Assembly (NCBI GenBank): GCA_039707465.1
Contig: CM077647.1
Location: 121,934,610-121,998,609 of the forward strand
Direction: 5' to 3'
From: Rhabdophis nuchalis
Lineage: Eukaryota; Chordata; Lepidosauria; Squamata; Natricidae
Length of the DNA: 64,000 nt
In this document: piece by piece, positions 11,838 to 24,400 of the stretch
Layout: every line of letters begins with the position of its first letter
Numbering within the stretch: position 1 is the first letter of the stretch
Made by a program: the position numbers and the translations under genes
Notes under the pieces: generated by a model
What the model saw: only the letters and a program-made list of their open reading frames with translations
Database searches by the model: none
Told to the model about the DNA's origin: nothing

Positions 11838-14800
11838 CCAAGCAGAGTTACAGTTTATTTACACAAGCATTTCACAATCCATGAATGGGAAGAAAAAAAT
11901 ACAGATTTGACGGTGTTTTTTAAAACATCTAGCTACCTTTACAGGCTGAGATTATAGAGATAAAACATTTTTTAAAAAAAAATCAGAGACCACAGTACAG
12001 TACTTCAGTGATTTCTGCACGTTTAAAAATATCACATAGGTGCAGTTTATACATCATCAACAAATTAAAAAACTCTCATTAATCCATTCATGATAGAATA
12101 CAGGGTTTTTTTTCTTCAAGTGAAACAGGCCTACCTTAAAAAATAATAGGTGCAGGTGCAGAGCCATATATAAAACGACCTCTGTCCTCCCTCTTGCTAA
12201 ATTAATAATATTCAAAAGTCCCCAAAGTTTATACTTCCAAAGTTGCCTGAAACATGATCCCCAAAAACTTGAGTTGCAGTCATGGGAAACAAACAAGGAT
12301 CTATTCTTATTCTTCTTTCACGCTGGCTATCTTTACATTGCTGCAATAGTGTAAAGTTACCCAGCATTTTGATGATACATAATTTAAGCATGTAGCTACT
12401 TGTTATCAGGCAGTAAACAGCAGAAACTTTCTGCTTTTCCCACCTCCCTTGGAAAGATTCATTTCACATCAAATAGCTACATTACAAGGAGGTGGGAGGC
12501 AATTGTCTGATCCATACATACACAGCTCTCATAGAATACTGAGTCATGTATTTAAAAGCATTCACTAAATATTGAAATCTAGGCAAGTGGCCCCCAAATA
12601 TTTGGGCACCAGGGATCAGTTCCATGGACAAAGGAGCAGAGGGAGTGTGGTTTTGCATGCTACCTGCATCCTGCGGATGGGATTTAGCTTGCTTGCATGG
12701 CCTGGTTGGTGGCATGCTGCAGACCGGTGCCAGTCCACGGACTGAGGGTTTGGGATCCCCAGTCTAAGCAATACAGGAGTAATGCTTTGTAGATTGTGAT
12801 CAGATGAAGGGAAAAGATCAAGATTCCTGCAAACAGATTTTCCTTGTTTAACACAGAGTGCCACAAAGCTAGGTTTTCTACCACTGTCCAGCAAGATCTT
12901 TCAGGAAGGCCTATCTTGGTCCCAGGATACTCCCTAGGCAACATACCTTTTGCCCAAGTATATAATGGCAAGTAAAGAAGACCAACCTCAGTAATGTTGA
13001 CTTCCTATGCCTGCTATTTCCACACTTGAAGCAATTTGGGACATTCATATATCCTCCAGCCAGGAACAGAAGCAGCAACTGATCTAGCATCTATGCCTTA
13101 ACACAAGCACTATGGTAAACAGAATTTGCCCCCACATGTAGCAGCACTGGAAAAGCCTGTGGAACTCTGGGGAGGAAGAAAGAACTTGCAGTCCCTTAGA
13201 GATTCTTCCTGTAAACAGTACTGCATGTCCTGAAAGATTTTCACTTCAGGACAGTTGGTGGGGATTTTTCAGAGAGCGTTCTCTGATGTAATTGAGCTAT
13301 GGATTTTAACAGTGGAAAACATGGAGTTTCTCTCTGCCATCTTTTGGACAAGGACTTTTTTTAGTTGCTAGGAATAGAGAGAGGGAAGTGAAGTAAAAGA
13401 AAGTTGTCAGCCACCTCAATCTAGGCAACAGCCTCAAGCAATAGTTATTAGTAATTTGGATCCTCTATTACTGTCGAAATTAGCTACAAACATTCTCACA
13501 TTAGGAAGGAAACAGCTAAGTTTCAGTAAATTAGACTTATGGGTAGATAGAACAAATGATATTTTTCATGTGCACTTTTGGAATAAGAGGGGGCACACAT
13601 TTTGAATTGGTTACATGGCTTCTGTGTAGTTGTTGTACACATTGTATAATTTCAGGAAGAGGAGGCAAAAAGCAAAGGCAATATTCCCCAGAAGTAGTAC
13701 TACAATTTCTAGCATCTATCTATACAATCATCAGACCATCATGATTTATGGCACTAGATTTAAAACAGCATTTGTCTGTAAAAAGACTAAAACAAAGCAG
13801 GAATGAAGTGGGGGAGGGGGAATATATTTTGGAGGGTGAGGGGGAAAAAACCAGTAAAACTATTAATCTAATAAAAAGCATATATTCTCCCTCCCATCCC
13901 ATTATCGCTTTCTTGATTTTGCCCCTAACACTCCAGCACAGTTTTAGTATTTTAAACATACTAAGTTAAAGAGAAATTAATCATAGCTAGCAGGTCAGAG
14001 CACAATCTCACTGCATGGATTCAATGAGATGTTAAAGAGGGCTGTTTCAAAATTCAGTAACTCAGATTTACAGCCAATTGTCAGGGATATTTTAAAATGT
14101 GTATTAACTTATGTGTATAAAGTAATGCATGTCTTGGAGTATTGGCTCATCAAGATTCGATAAATAGAGATTTGTATCCAAACCCAAGCAAGGAAGTTAA
14201 CTGTTTCACCACCTTCCTGATATCCATGTATCAGGAAGAATGCAGCCCCAGGTTCTAAATGTTATTTTGTACAAGATTTTAGGGATGCTACTGGTGAAGA
14301 CATATAGTGTCAGGAAACAATAGTGACAACAGCAACATCTGTTCAACCCTCTCTGCCTATTTCAGCATGTTAAGATAGCTGAACAAGGCAAAAACCTCAG
14401 AGAGGAAGAGGCTGATCTATAATCTTGTGCCATTTCTCTTGACAACAAAGAGGCCACTAGAATAGACACTTAAGACAAAAGAGTAGGCACCGATTCTTCT
14501 CCTTTCTGCCATACCCTTTGAAATCAACAAAAGAGCACAGGCAGGTTTATATGCATAGATGCCTCCCAGCCCTGCCAATTCATCTTTAGCAATGCTAAGC
14601 AAATATGATGCCACCATATATATAGTCATGATTGAACAACCACTAACATCACAATAAATAGACAAATTGAAATAGGAAGGAGAGAGATCAATTCCTCCCT
14701 GATTGATGGAGGTGCTTTCCACCTTTGAGGCCCTCCTCAAATCATCACCATCCCTTTTTCCCAGAAGTGGGAGCTCACTCTCCCCAAAGCAGTCCTAATA

Positions 14801-15027
14801 ATCCATTATATATCTGGTGGGCATACCGCTATGCCATGTGTGTAGGAGGCTTGAGAGGAGGGCAGTGGACACATGCAGCCATCTATCTTCACAGTTAATT
14901 CATGTAAATGGTGTCCACAAGGGACCACTTGAGAGGATACCAGCCAGATCTGTCTCCTGATCTGCATCAGAAAGAAATCAGAACAGATCTCTGGAAGTCC
15001 TCCTTGGTTTTTTCAATCCAGCATTAT
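11838..15027 (-). other. ATXN7L3: ATXN7L3 3' UTR (probable extent)
   Basis: Noncoding sequence follows the stop on the minus strand. A minus-strand AATAAA (TTTATT at about 11854-11859 on the plus strand) is a likely poly(A) signal, giving a roughly 3.2-kb UTR that includes the hAT copy at 12586-12762. Earlier signals could be used, so the end is inferred. Confidence 0.45.
12586..12762 (-). mobile_element. Non-autonomous hAT copy inside the ATXN7L3 3' UTR
   Basis: The ends correspond to the CAGGGGTCCCCAACC...GGTTGGGGACCCCTG family seen at 61418-62985, in opposite orientation. Internal matches include GCACCAGGGATCAGTTCCAT and GACCGGTGCCAGTCC. The flanks TCTAGGCA (12578-12585) and TCTAAGCA (12763-12770) are an 8-bp duplication with one mismatch. 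Confidence 0.75.
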
Positions 15028-15179
15028 TCAATTTATGTCATCATAGAGGCTGGGAGTAGGAGGGGCAAGTGGTTTAGACTTCAGTTTCTTTTTACTGGAG
15101 CTCATTCCTGGAGCACCTCCTACCAGGCTCATGTGTGGTTTCTTCTTTTTGGTTTTTCGAGATTCAGAGTTGTTTGTAC
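15028..15179 (-). CDS. ATXN7L3: ATXN7L3 exon 13 coding part
   Basis: Acceptor CACAATAG before 15179; 152 nt to the TGA at 15030-15028. It encodes [20 protein letters not shown] and the C-terminal [12 protein letters not shown]. Confidence 0.92.
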
Positions 15180-18100
15180 CTATTGTGGGGGAAAAAATGC
15201 ACGTTTAAGTATTGTGCCTGCCTGTTTTCAGTCCTGCTTTTCGAATAACTTCCTTGTCCTTCAATAAGTATATGCCAATTTTGCCTGGGCAGCAATTTAT
15301 AATGCTTTGAAAAACTTCTCATTGTCCATTCCCAAGCTGAAAGGCTAAATCACTTCCATTGAAAAGCACTGCCATGAAAGGATGAATTTTGCTGTTAAAT
15401 CTGTGTGGCCCATTTGCACACACAAGTCATCAAGTAACACAAATCTGTGTGGCCTATTTGCATATCACAAGTCATTCAAGAAAATTTCAACACTGAATGT
15501 ACTTTCTTTTGCCAATTTGATTTGCCATAATAGCTGTAAGTGTGAATAAATAAGAGTAAGTTTCATACACTTTTACATCAACTTCAGTTTATTACTTAGA
15601 AGAATTTGGGCTTCTGTCAACTTCTTAACAAATGGAGCAGTGATAAAAAAAAACTTGTGGCTTCTAGATGTTGCAGACCAAGAATGCTCACAGGATTCAG
15701 ACAGCAGAGCCACTGAAGAAGATGATAAATTAACATTTTAACAAAATCTTCAATGCCCCCACCTCCCTCCCTTCCTCCCGCTCTCTCTCATTTAGAGGAC
15801 TATTAGTTCTGTCAGGGTTTTCCTTTCTTATTGTGCCTATATGTAGTCTGCAATGCAGATAATGTAATCTGAAAGAACAGGGAAGTTGCTTAACTGAGGT
15901 AATCAGCAACAAAGTCTCTGTGTACTTGTTTTTGGTAGAGATTATCTTCTTCAATAATTGCATTAACTGATTGTAGCTGAAAAGAAACTAAGTTTTTTTT
16001 CAAGTAGTCTGCCCATCAGTTTTTATGAAGAAAACATTACATTCTTTGACAACCTGTGGAAACTCCTCAATCATATTCCTAAAGGTTGGAGTTGTCTGCA
16101 TTCAACAATCATGTTATGCCAATATTGCAAATAGAATGGTGGAATCCAACAACTCAAACCTCACAAAATGAGCTACTGCAACACATTCTGATGTTAAGAA
16201 TTAGAGGAAAGGTTGGCTAGCATCTAGTGCTGACAATAGTTAGTATCCCATGTGCATAGATATGAACAAGATAACCCAGATATCCTAAGAGATAACGCTT
16301 TGATGTCCTTGCTCCTTCTATGTTCATCAGTACAATGTGTGATAACAAAACAAGGTAAAGAAGCAAATACTCCCACAGTCTTACAATTAAAAGTTATCTT
16401 GACACCCAGAATTTAAGATGCAAGCCATTATCACCTCAGCCTGCTCTCTCAGGTAGCTATACACATTCTTACTTGCTTTTGACGAAGCTGAATCAGAGGG
16501 AGAGATGTCTGAAGAACCATCCCACTGAAGCCGACTCATGAGAGCTTGACTCTCTGCCACATCAAAGCTATCATTTTCCACACTGCTTTCTGTTTCAGGA
16601 AGTGAGCTAAGTAAAGGAGAAAATATATGAAAAGGGGAAAAGATTATGGTCAATTATCTTAACTGCAGCAACAGCTACCCTGTAGAAATCCAACTTGTAC
16701 TGGTAGAGATAAAGGCAGTCTCAACAAAACTTTGGAATCAGGTTTTACAGCATTTCCAAATGTGACAGTGTCATGTAAAAGATAGAAGACAATGATTAAT
16801 TGTCAATGTTAATCAACTATGTTAATATTCTAATTTTATTTACATTTAAATTTTATTATTTTGCCCTAGTCCGACCTGCATTTTCCGGCAATCCCACTAT
16901 TATAATTACAAAGACAATATGCATCTCCAGGAAAAGAAGGAGGCTATGCTTGCCTGTCATATACTGTCAGAAAGAAAAAGCAGAAAAGACGCTACCCTCA
17001 ACTGTCCGTCCACATTCAATGTTGTTGTTTCTCAAAGAAAGCACTTAGTTATACTTTACTAAATGCTCAGCATATCAACCCACACACTAAGGTCATTTTT
17101 TTCAATAGATTCTCCTCTGGTAATTTACTTTAACTGTAAACCAGCAATCAATCTCATTTGATGGCCTGGATATTCCAAAATAAAATAAAAAATTAAATGA
17201 TTCAAGTCACATGAGATTTCAACAATCTCAAAGATTTTCATGAAAAATGGCTGATCTTGCAAGATTTTGACACATTTAATTATGAGCAAATATATACTTG
17301 GCTTCACTGTGCTATCTTGGATTCTTGCAGAAGATATACTGCAGGTGGCAATTCCTTGAGAGTTCACTTACAACCTAACGAAGTAAAATCCTACAACGAT
17401 AGATTCTGTCAATGTAGAGTTTGTGTTAAGTCAATGAACAAAGAAACAAAATGTTTTGAAATGTGCTATTACAGTGGTTGGCAAACCGCGGCTCGCGAGC
17501 CACGAGCGGCTCTTTGGCCCCTCGGGTGCGGCTCTTCCTCTCTCCCTCCCCCCCTGCGAGCGAACGGGCGGGGGGGGGAGCACCCGGGGCTGCGGCTTCG
17601 CCAGAGCCGTCCGGGCGTCGCGCGCCCGCCTCCCTGGGGGGAGACCCAGGGAGTCGTCCCAGCGCAGGCGAGCCTGGGAGGCTTCGCCGGAGCAGTCCAG
17701 GCGTCGCGCGCCCGCCTCCCTGGGGGGAGACCCTGGGAGTCGTCCCAGCGCAGGCGAGCCTGGGAGGCTTCGCCGGAGCAGTCCAGGCGTCGCGCGCCCG
17801 CCTCCCTGGGGGGAGACCCTGGGAGTCGTCCCAGCGCAGGCGAGCCTGGGAGGCTTCGCCGGAGGCGTCCGGGCGTCACGCTCCACCCGCCCGCTACAGG
17901 GGGAGGCAGCCGGAGCCCCAGCAGCCGAAGCCCCAGCAGCCGACATGCCTCCGCTGCCTCCGGGCGCAGGGGGAGAGAGAGAGGAAGAGCCGCACCCGAG
18001 GGGCCAAAGAGGGACCTTGTGGAAACGTGGCCGGCTGTTCTGCCCGATGCGCTCGGGCTGCGGGAGCTGCATGTTGCAGGGCTCGGGGGCAGCAGCAGCA

Positions 18101-18406
18101 ACAGCCGCCTGCAGAGGCCACCGAGCCATGCTGGCCGCCGCGTGCGGCTGGACGGAGGTGTGCGTGCGGTGCCCTGACAGCCTCCGGGGTGCTTGGATGG
18201 CCGCGGCCTCGGGTGCTCCCCCCGCCCGCTCGCTGAGGGAGAAGGCAGCCGTGGTCTCCCCGGCCGGCGTGCCGGGCTTTCCACTGCTTGGGTGGGGGGG
18301 GAGGGAGAGAGGGAGGGAGAGACTGACATAGAGAAAGAGACAGAGGGAGAGGGAGGAAGAGACAAACAGAGAGAGACAGAGAGAGAGAGGGAGGGAGAGA
18401 GGGAAT

Positions 18407-18438
<32 letters not shown>

Positions 18439-21400
18439 GAATGACAGATCGGTGGAGGGAGGAGAGAGAGACAGATAAAGAGAGAGAGAGACAGAGAGAG
18501 ACAAAAAGAGAAAGAAAAATAGAAAGAAAAAGAAAGTGGTAGAGAGAGAGAAAGAAAGAAAGAAAATGAATGAATTTTGGTTGCTAAGCAGGACCATCGT
18601 TAAGTGAGTTTCACCATATTTTCCAAGTTGGCCACACCCACCTGGTCACATGACCACTGAGCCACTTCCACAAAACAGGCCACACCTTTTGGCTCTCAAA
18701 AGAAATTTAAATCGTGATACTGTTGATATTTGGCTCTCTTGACTAATAAGTTTGCCCACCACTGTGCTATTAGATCAGAAAAGTCTCTTCTTAAAACAAC
18801 AGCCAGGCATTCTTGAAGTTCCAAGAGGATGTACTATTTCCTCCTTTCCTCCATTTTCTACTACTTTACTTCTTTTAGAGTGGATTTCTAATCCAGAAAG
18901 ATATGCTTGAAAACTTCTGGATGAGATATGCCTAACTCTGAAAAAACCAAGAGTATCAATGTAAGGTTTTCTGGGGCTCAGAAAGAAACCAAGAAAATGG
19001 TAAATTGCAAAACAATAAATTAGTGAAAAATATTCCACTTCATTTATGCAGTTAAACAAATTCAGCAACATTCATACAGTTAAACATTATGAACTATATT
19101 TTGGAGTAAAAGAGTTTATCTTTTGCATTCCTTTCATCCTAATATACTTACGCAGAGGATCCTAGGAGGTAGATCCTGACTGACCTCCGCTGTTCATCAG
19201 TGTGCTGGGGGCAACGAAGAGACCTTCAGGCAAAGAACAAGATTACAGAACAGTCACAGGTTGTGAAATACATGCTTCCTGCTCTTTCATCGCCCATAAT
19301 GCTAACCCATCAATATTCCAGAACTAGGGGATTAATACTGTCAGAAAATCTAAGGGAACAACCAAATGCTCAAACCTGGAAAAAATATTGTGAGCACCCA
19401 GAAAACAATGATTTATTGCTTCCATACACCTATCTACTAGCAAGGCAAAATTTAGTAACCATACAGATTCTCAAGAATTGTAGCTGTTTTTAAAATTCTT
19501 TCTTTGAAAAGAAGTCATTCTTTTTTGTAATTGGGATTTGAAGACTTTAACACCAGGAAGCAAATTCAAACCAGTTTTAGACAACTTGATGTTGAGCAGT
19601 TTTTACCTCCCATGGTAGAATCTCGGCAGCATCTTGTGAGAAAATTAAATACACTAAGTTACCGTATATGAAATACAGATTTCTAAACTTAAGTTACTGT
19701 ATTTTTTGGACTATAAGACACATCAGACCATAAGACATAAATTTACATGAAAACAATAAAAAAAATGTTTTTGGCCTTCATGCGTCACGTTTTCACCCTC
19801 CTTCAGAAGCACTCTGTAGTGCGCCGCACGTCCCGTTTTCGCCAAAAACTCACCCATTTTTGGCCTGCAGAGTGTTTCTGGGAGCCTGGGAGGGCAAAAA
19901 CGTGACACCCAGAGGGTTCCAGAGGCCAAAACCTCCCATATTCACTCTATAAGATACACCTAAATTTCCACCCATTTTTATGGGGGAGGATGCGCGTCTT
20001 ATACTCCGAAAAATACAGCAAATATGTATTCAAAAAAACTTTTTTCTGGAATCAGAATTTGAATTTGTTTTTAAGAACGGGGGAATTAGAGTTACAGTAT
20101 CTCAATAGATGGCAGCCATTGGCTAATTTTTTTTGTGCTGGGGTACAGGGAGCATTAAAGCCCACAACTACTCTGTCTTGTAGCATTGAACTGGAGCCGA
20201 TTCCTTCCCTTCTAGACCCTCATAACTTTCAGATGTTGGATTAGCACCAAAATGGAATCACCTGCTCAGCCAAGGATCGAAGTGTGTAACTAGGTATCAT
20301 CAGCATACTGATGCTGCACCCTGTGCCATAAAATGACCTCATCCAGCATAGTCAGGTAGATGAGTGATTTTCAAACTTAGCAACTTTAAGATGTGTGCAC
20401 TTTAACTTCCAAAATTCCCCAGCTAACATGCAACTCTATTTGCATCTGAAGAAATTCTCCCAATGAAACAGAAGAAAGACAACATGAGAAACAGAAGGTG
20501 CAACAGGCAAAGTATCTATTTTATAGGTATCTTCACATGCTGTTCCTCTAATGCCATACATGCCATCAACTGCCAGCAAGTCCCCTTTTGACTTTCAGAC
20601 ATGACTAATAGACTGGACTTTGTACATACTAACTGGGCCAAGTCTGACGTTAGGACTCGAATCAAGGACAAAGCATTGAAGCATTTTGATCTCCCAGGAC
20701 AATCCATTATAAATCTTAATATAGTTGTTTTGGAACAAAAATACTTTTCCAGAGCAACTGAGTGGGAGTCAGCTGAACTTACACACATCAGTGATTTGCA
20801 ACTTATCTCAGAAAGACTCAACAAACACTGTTTTTAACACAGAATAATGGTTAATTGACAGCTAGTTAAAGCCAATTTCTTATTCATCTGTATACAATTA
20901 AGAATCTTTGAAAATGCATTTAAAAGCTAATTTTATTTTAATGTTTGAAATATCTGGATTATCAAGAGATACTTTATTGTAGGCAATTAAAATTAAAATG
21001 GAAAGAATTCCCTTCCCACCCCTTTCTTCAACATTTTTCTGCAATATAATTTCCAATAATAGGGCTTCACGCAGGTGGCAAGTTCTGCCAAAGGGAAAAA
21101 ATGTTTTTTATTCCCCTCAATTTTCAATGCATATTTTCTCCCCAAGTGTGAATTCTGTTTTGAGTGAACATTAGTGAAAAGATCAGTTCCTATCTTTTCA
21201 CAAGCAAATAGATTCCAAACTAATGACTGCAAATGGGGCAAATCTGTCACCTAGAATCTTTTGCACTAGTATCCAGTGTAACTCCAAAGGACACCCAAAA
21301 ATTAAGGGAAGGTAGTTCTCACCGTGTACACATTTTCTTGGTATGTTCAGAGATCACCCCACATTGCTAGAGAAAAAGGACCATACATAAGGTTAGTTGG

Positions 21401-24400
21401 TAGGTTGATGAGTGTATCCGAAGATGGGCAGTTCTCATTCTTAAACATTCAAAAAGCAACTATTATAGAACATAAATATTTTGATTCTCAGAGAGGACTG
21501 TAAATGCAGTCATGAATTTTCAGCAACAGGCTGGCTAAGAAGAGAAACAATTTAATAGTAATAGTAAACACAGCCAGGAAAAAACATAGAAAATGGGGAG
21601 GGAAAAAAAAGAAAAGCTAGGGAAAAAAGTGACGTAGAATAAGGTAAGCCTTGTGGATGCATCTTGGAAGATCTAAAAAGAGCAATGCCTAGTCTCAAAA
21701 TGTTGTATAGGACTCTACTTGGGAAGGGTAAGAATGCAATCCAGAAGAAAATCCCCTTTTAAAACAACTCAGCTGAGATGGGAATTAAAAAAAGAACTAT
21801 ACTTGTTTTCTCCTTCCAAATGTATTGGGACTACAGCCCCCCAGAACCACAGACAAGGAGCATATTCCACCTGGGGAAAAGCAATCACCTTCTGCAAGTT
21901 TGTTTCTTTTCCAGAAGAAAATATGATAAAAATTAGTTTAAGTAGCTATGTACTTTAATTAGGCCAGCAGATCATATCTCCACAATAATAGACATCAGTA
22001 TTTGCGCACCACCCTTTATTTCTGTCTTACTCCTGATTTAGGTACATCAATCCTTATACTACCTGCCTTCTCCTTACCATCATATGACTTTCATCTCAAC
22101 AAAATCTTGCTTGGGTTCCTTCCCGTTTTCATATTCAATAAAGCAGCAACTGTACATTGCTGTAGTTAAAATGAATATCAAGTCTATAATAAAGAATACC
22201 TATCCCCTTTAAATATTATTTAGCATCTTCAAGGGATTGAAGAGTCCTCAGTCACTTCAAAGGGCCATAAGGGGCTCTGTCTTCCTTTTGCAATGTCTCT
22301 TTCAAATAAAATTTTAGGCACTTCATAGACTGGAATGATTAGTTATGCAGCATTCCTAAGGGCAAGAATTTACTTTCAAACAAATAAGCACCAGTTTCTT
22401 TCTATTAACTGAAAATAAGCAACAGCATACAGAATCACTAGACAGAAGGCAACAGAGCTAGGTACTCACTGTAGTTAGCAAACTACGGAGCTCCTCAGGG
22501 CCCAGAGTTTCATAGTTGATTCCAGCAGAATTGTTATACTAAGGAGGAGAATACATCACACCCAGATATTTTAGGTGTTACATAAATCATGTCAATCTTT
22601 CCTTCACATTTTCATCATGAAATGAAATGGTATGAAAATGAAATCATGCAACACAAAAGTAAAATGAGGCAGTTTAAGTGAGAGTCAATTTGGTCTAAGT
22701 ATTAAAATACCAGTCTAGAAAACAAGTGAATATGAGTTAGTCCCGCCTTAGACATAAAAGCCAGCTAGATGACTAGTCACTCTCTCTCAGCCCAATCCAT
22801 CTCACAGGGTTGCTCTTGTAAGGAATATAAGAGGAAGGTATGTTGATATGTTCACCACGTTATTGGTAAAAGTAATAAGGGTGGGATACAAACAAACAAA
22901 TAAATGAGATGAGATAAAATACTAGCATAACTAAGATAAAATAGCGAATAGAAATATAATACATACCCTTCTGTAATCCTATTCTATTCTGGAGTTTTTA
23001 ACCTTAGGAGCTCTTTTAACTTTAAGACATGTTGACAGCCACAAGGGCTAGGGCAATGAGGCAGAATGGATGGGACTTTGGCATGTAGCAATGAAATACT
23101 TTTAGGGTGCATTCACTGTTTTTTGTTAAAAATGGTGAAAAGTCTCTTTGAGGCAGATATTAACATAATTTTCTCATATTCCTTTTTTTAGGTGTAGGCA
23201 TTTATGCCATCAAATTCAGGCATACTATGGGAATGGGCTCCAGAACCTCAAAACAGGTTTTGTAGAAGATCTAGTACTTTCTAAAATCCTGAGGAGTAAA
23301 ACGGTATGATAGGACAATAGCATTGTTGTGCTGAACTAAACTCACCTTAAATGGGTCTGAGCTACCACTCAGCTCCCCTATAGGAAGAGAGAAAAAAAGA
23401 ATACACGTAAGTAGCAATACATGTGATCTCATTGTCTACTCTGATGCTCATCAATGGACATGCCAGAGAAATAGTATTTGTTTTTAAAGGCCAATTCATA
23501 GATTCCATATGGCCATTTGCATATCAAGTTGCAAATGGAGCCACTTCTACATTATGCCCTAGGAAACACAAATGTTCAATTTGGCATTAAAAATGTAATA
23601 ACATTCTGAAATATTCTGAACATTCTGAAACATACTTAACTCAAATTACAGTAAGAAGGTTTAATTAGTGGAGAAAGTAAGCTCAAACAGTGAAGCAAGA
23701 GGCAGGCTGACTCCCATTCCTGCCAGTTATTTTCATCATGATCCAGGATAACTGTGATTCTGAAGGCTTTTTAAAAAAATATTTCCTTGTTGCCATTCAT
23801 GAAAGACTCTTTTAAGCAAGCCAATCACCTAACTGCCATTACTACTTGCTCATCTACCACAGTCCACCAAGCCTTCTGTACATTCCTCCAAATGCTCAGT
23901 ATTTCCTCTCCTTACCTGACAGACCAGAATAGCAGTTTGTCTGTGATAGGGCTGAAACATCTAATGTGATTTTGGCAGCCTAAGTAGGGTAACTCTAGTC
24001 TAGTCCATGCTCTGTACTTCCTACAAATGCCCAATCCAATTGAAAACTATGACAACCTTTGTTTTTGAGCATAGTGCATATTGCCCATGCCTTTCCACTA
24101 AAAACTTTAAACCCAGCACACTTTGGCCTACTTAAGAACTACTGAGCTATTCAGCAAATTGACCAAAAACATTCTGACTGTACAACACATAAGTTGTCCT
24201 TGATTTCCACCTTTTACATTTCCCCACAGCATTTTACAGCACTAATTGACAAACAATCCTGACGCATGTTATAGTTCAATGAGAAACCTGCTACTACATT
24301 AAGTGGACTATAAGCATCTGAAAGTTTGGCTGCATAAGAAGTGCTCTGATGGATCTCTACCAGCAAATCTACGTGTGGAGAACTCATGCTATTTAGTTTG

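Larger units (their letters stand above)
17473..18766. mobile_element. GC-rich hAT element (CAGTGGT termini) with internal 86-bp tandem repeat
   Basis: The termini CAGTGGTTGGCAAAC and GTTTGCCCACCACTG are inverted. An exact 8-bp target duplication, TGCTATTA, abuts both ends. The left two thirds are very GC/CpG-rich and include an 86-bp tandem array; the right part is AG-rich simple sequence plus an AT-rich tail. No transposase motif is visible. Overlapping frames of up to about 320 codons occur in several frames on both strands, as expected from GC-rich repeats, and are not called as genes. It sits in ATXN7L3 intron 11. Confidence 0.85.

Noticed and set aside
15730..15963. 77-codon minus frame downstream of exon 12
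   Set aside because: Intronic position, no conserved motif, and splice phases already close without it.
17600..17880. CRISPR-like spaced repeats
   Set aside because: The 86-bp units are contiguous tandem copies with no unique spacers, in a vertebrate genome.
17257..18433. Several overlapping open frames of about 180-320 codons on both strands
   Set aside because: They lie in the GC-rich, repetitive hAT element, overlap in nearly all frames and have no domain-like sequence. Lack of stops is expected from composition and the 86-bp array.
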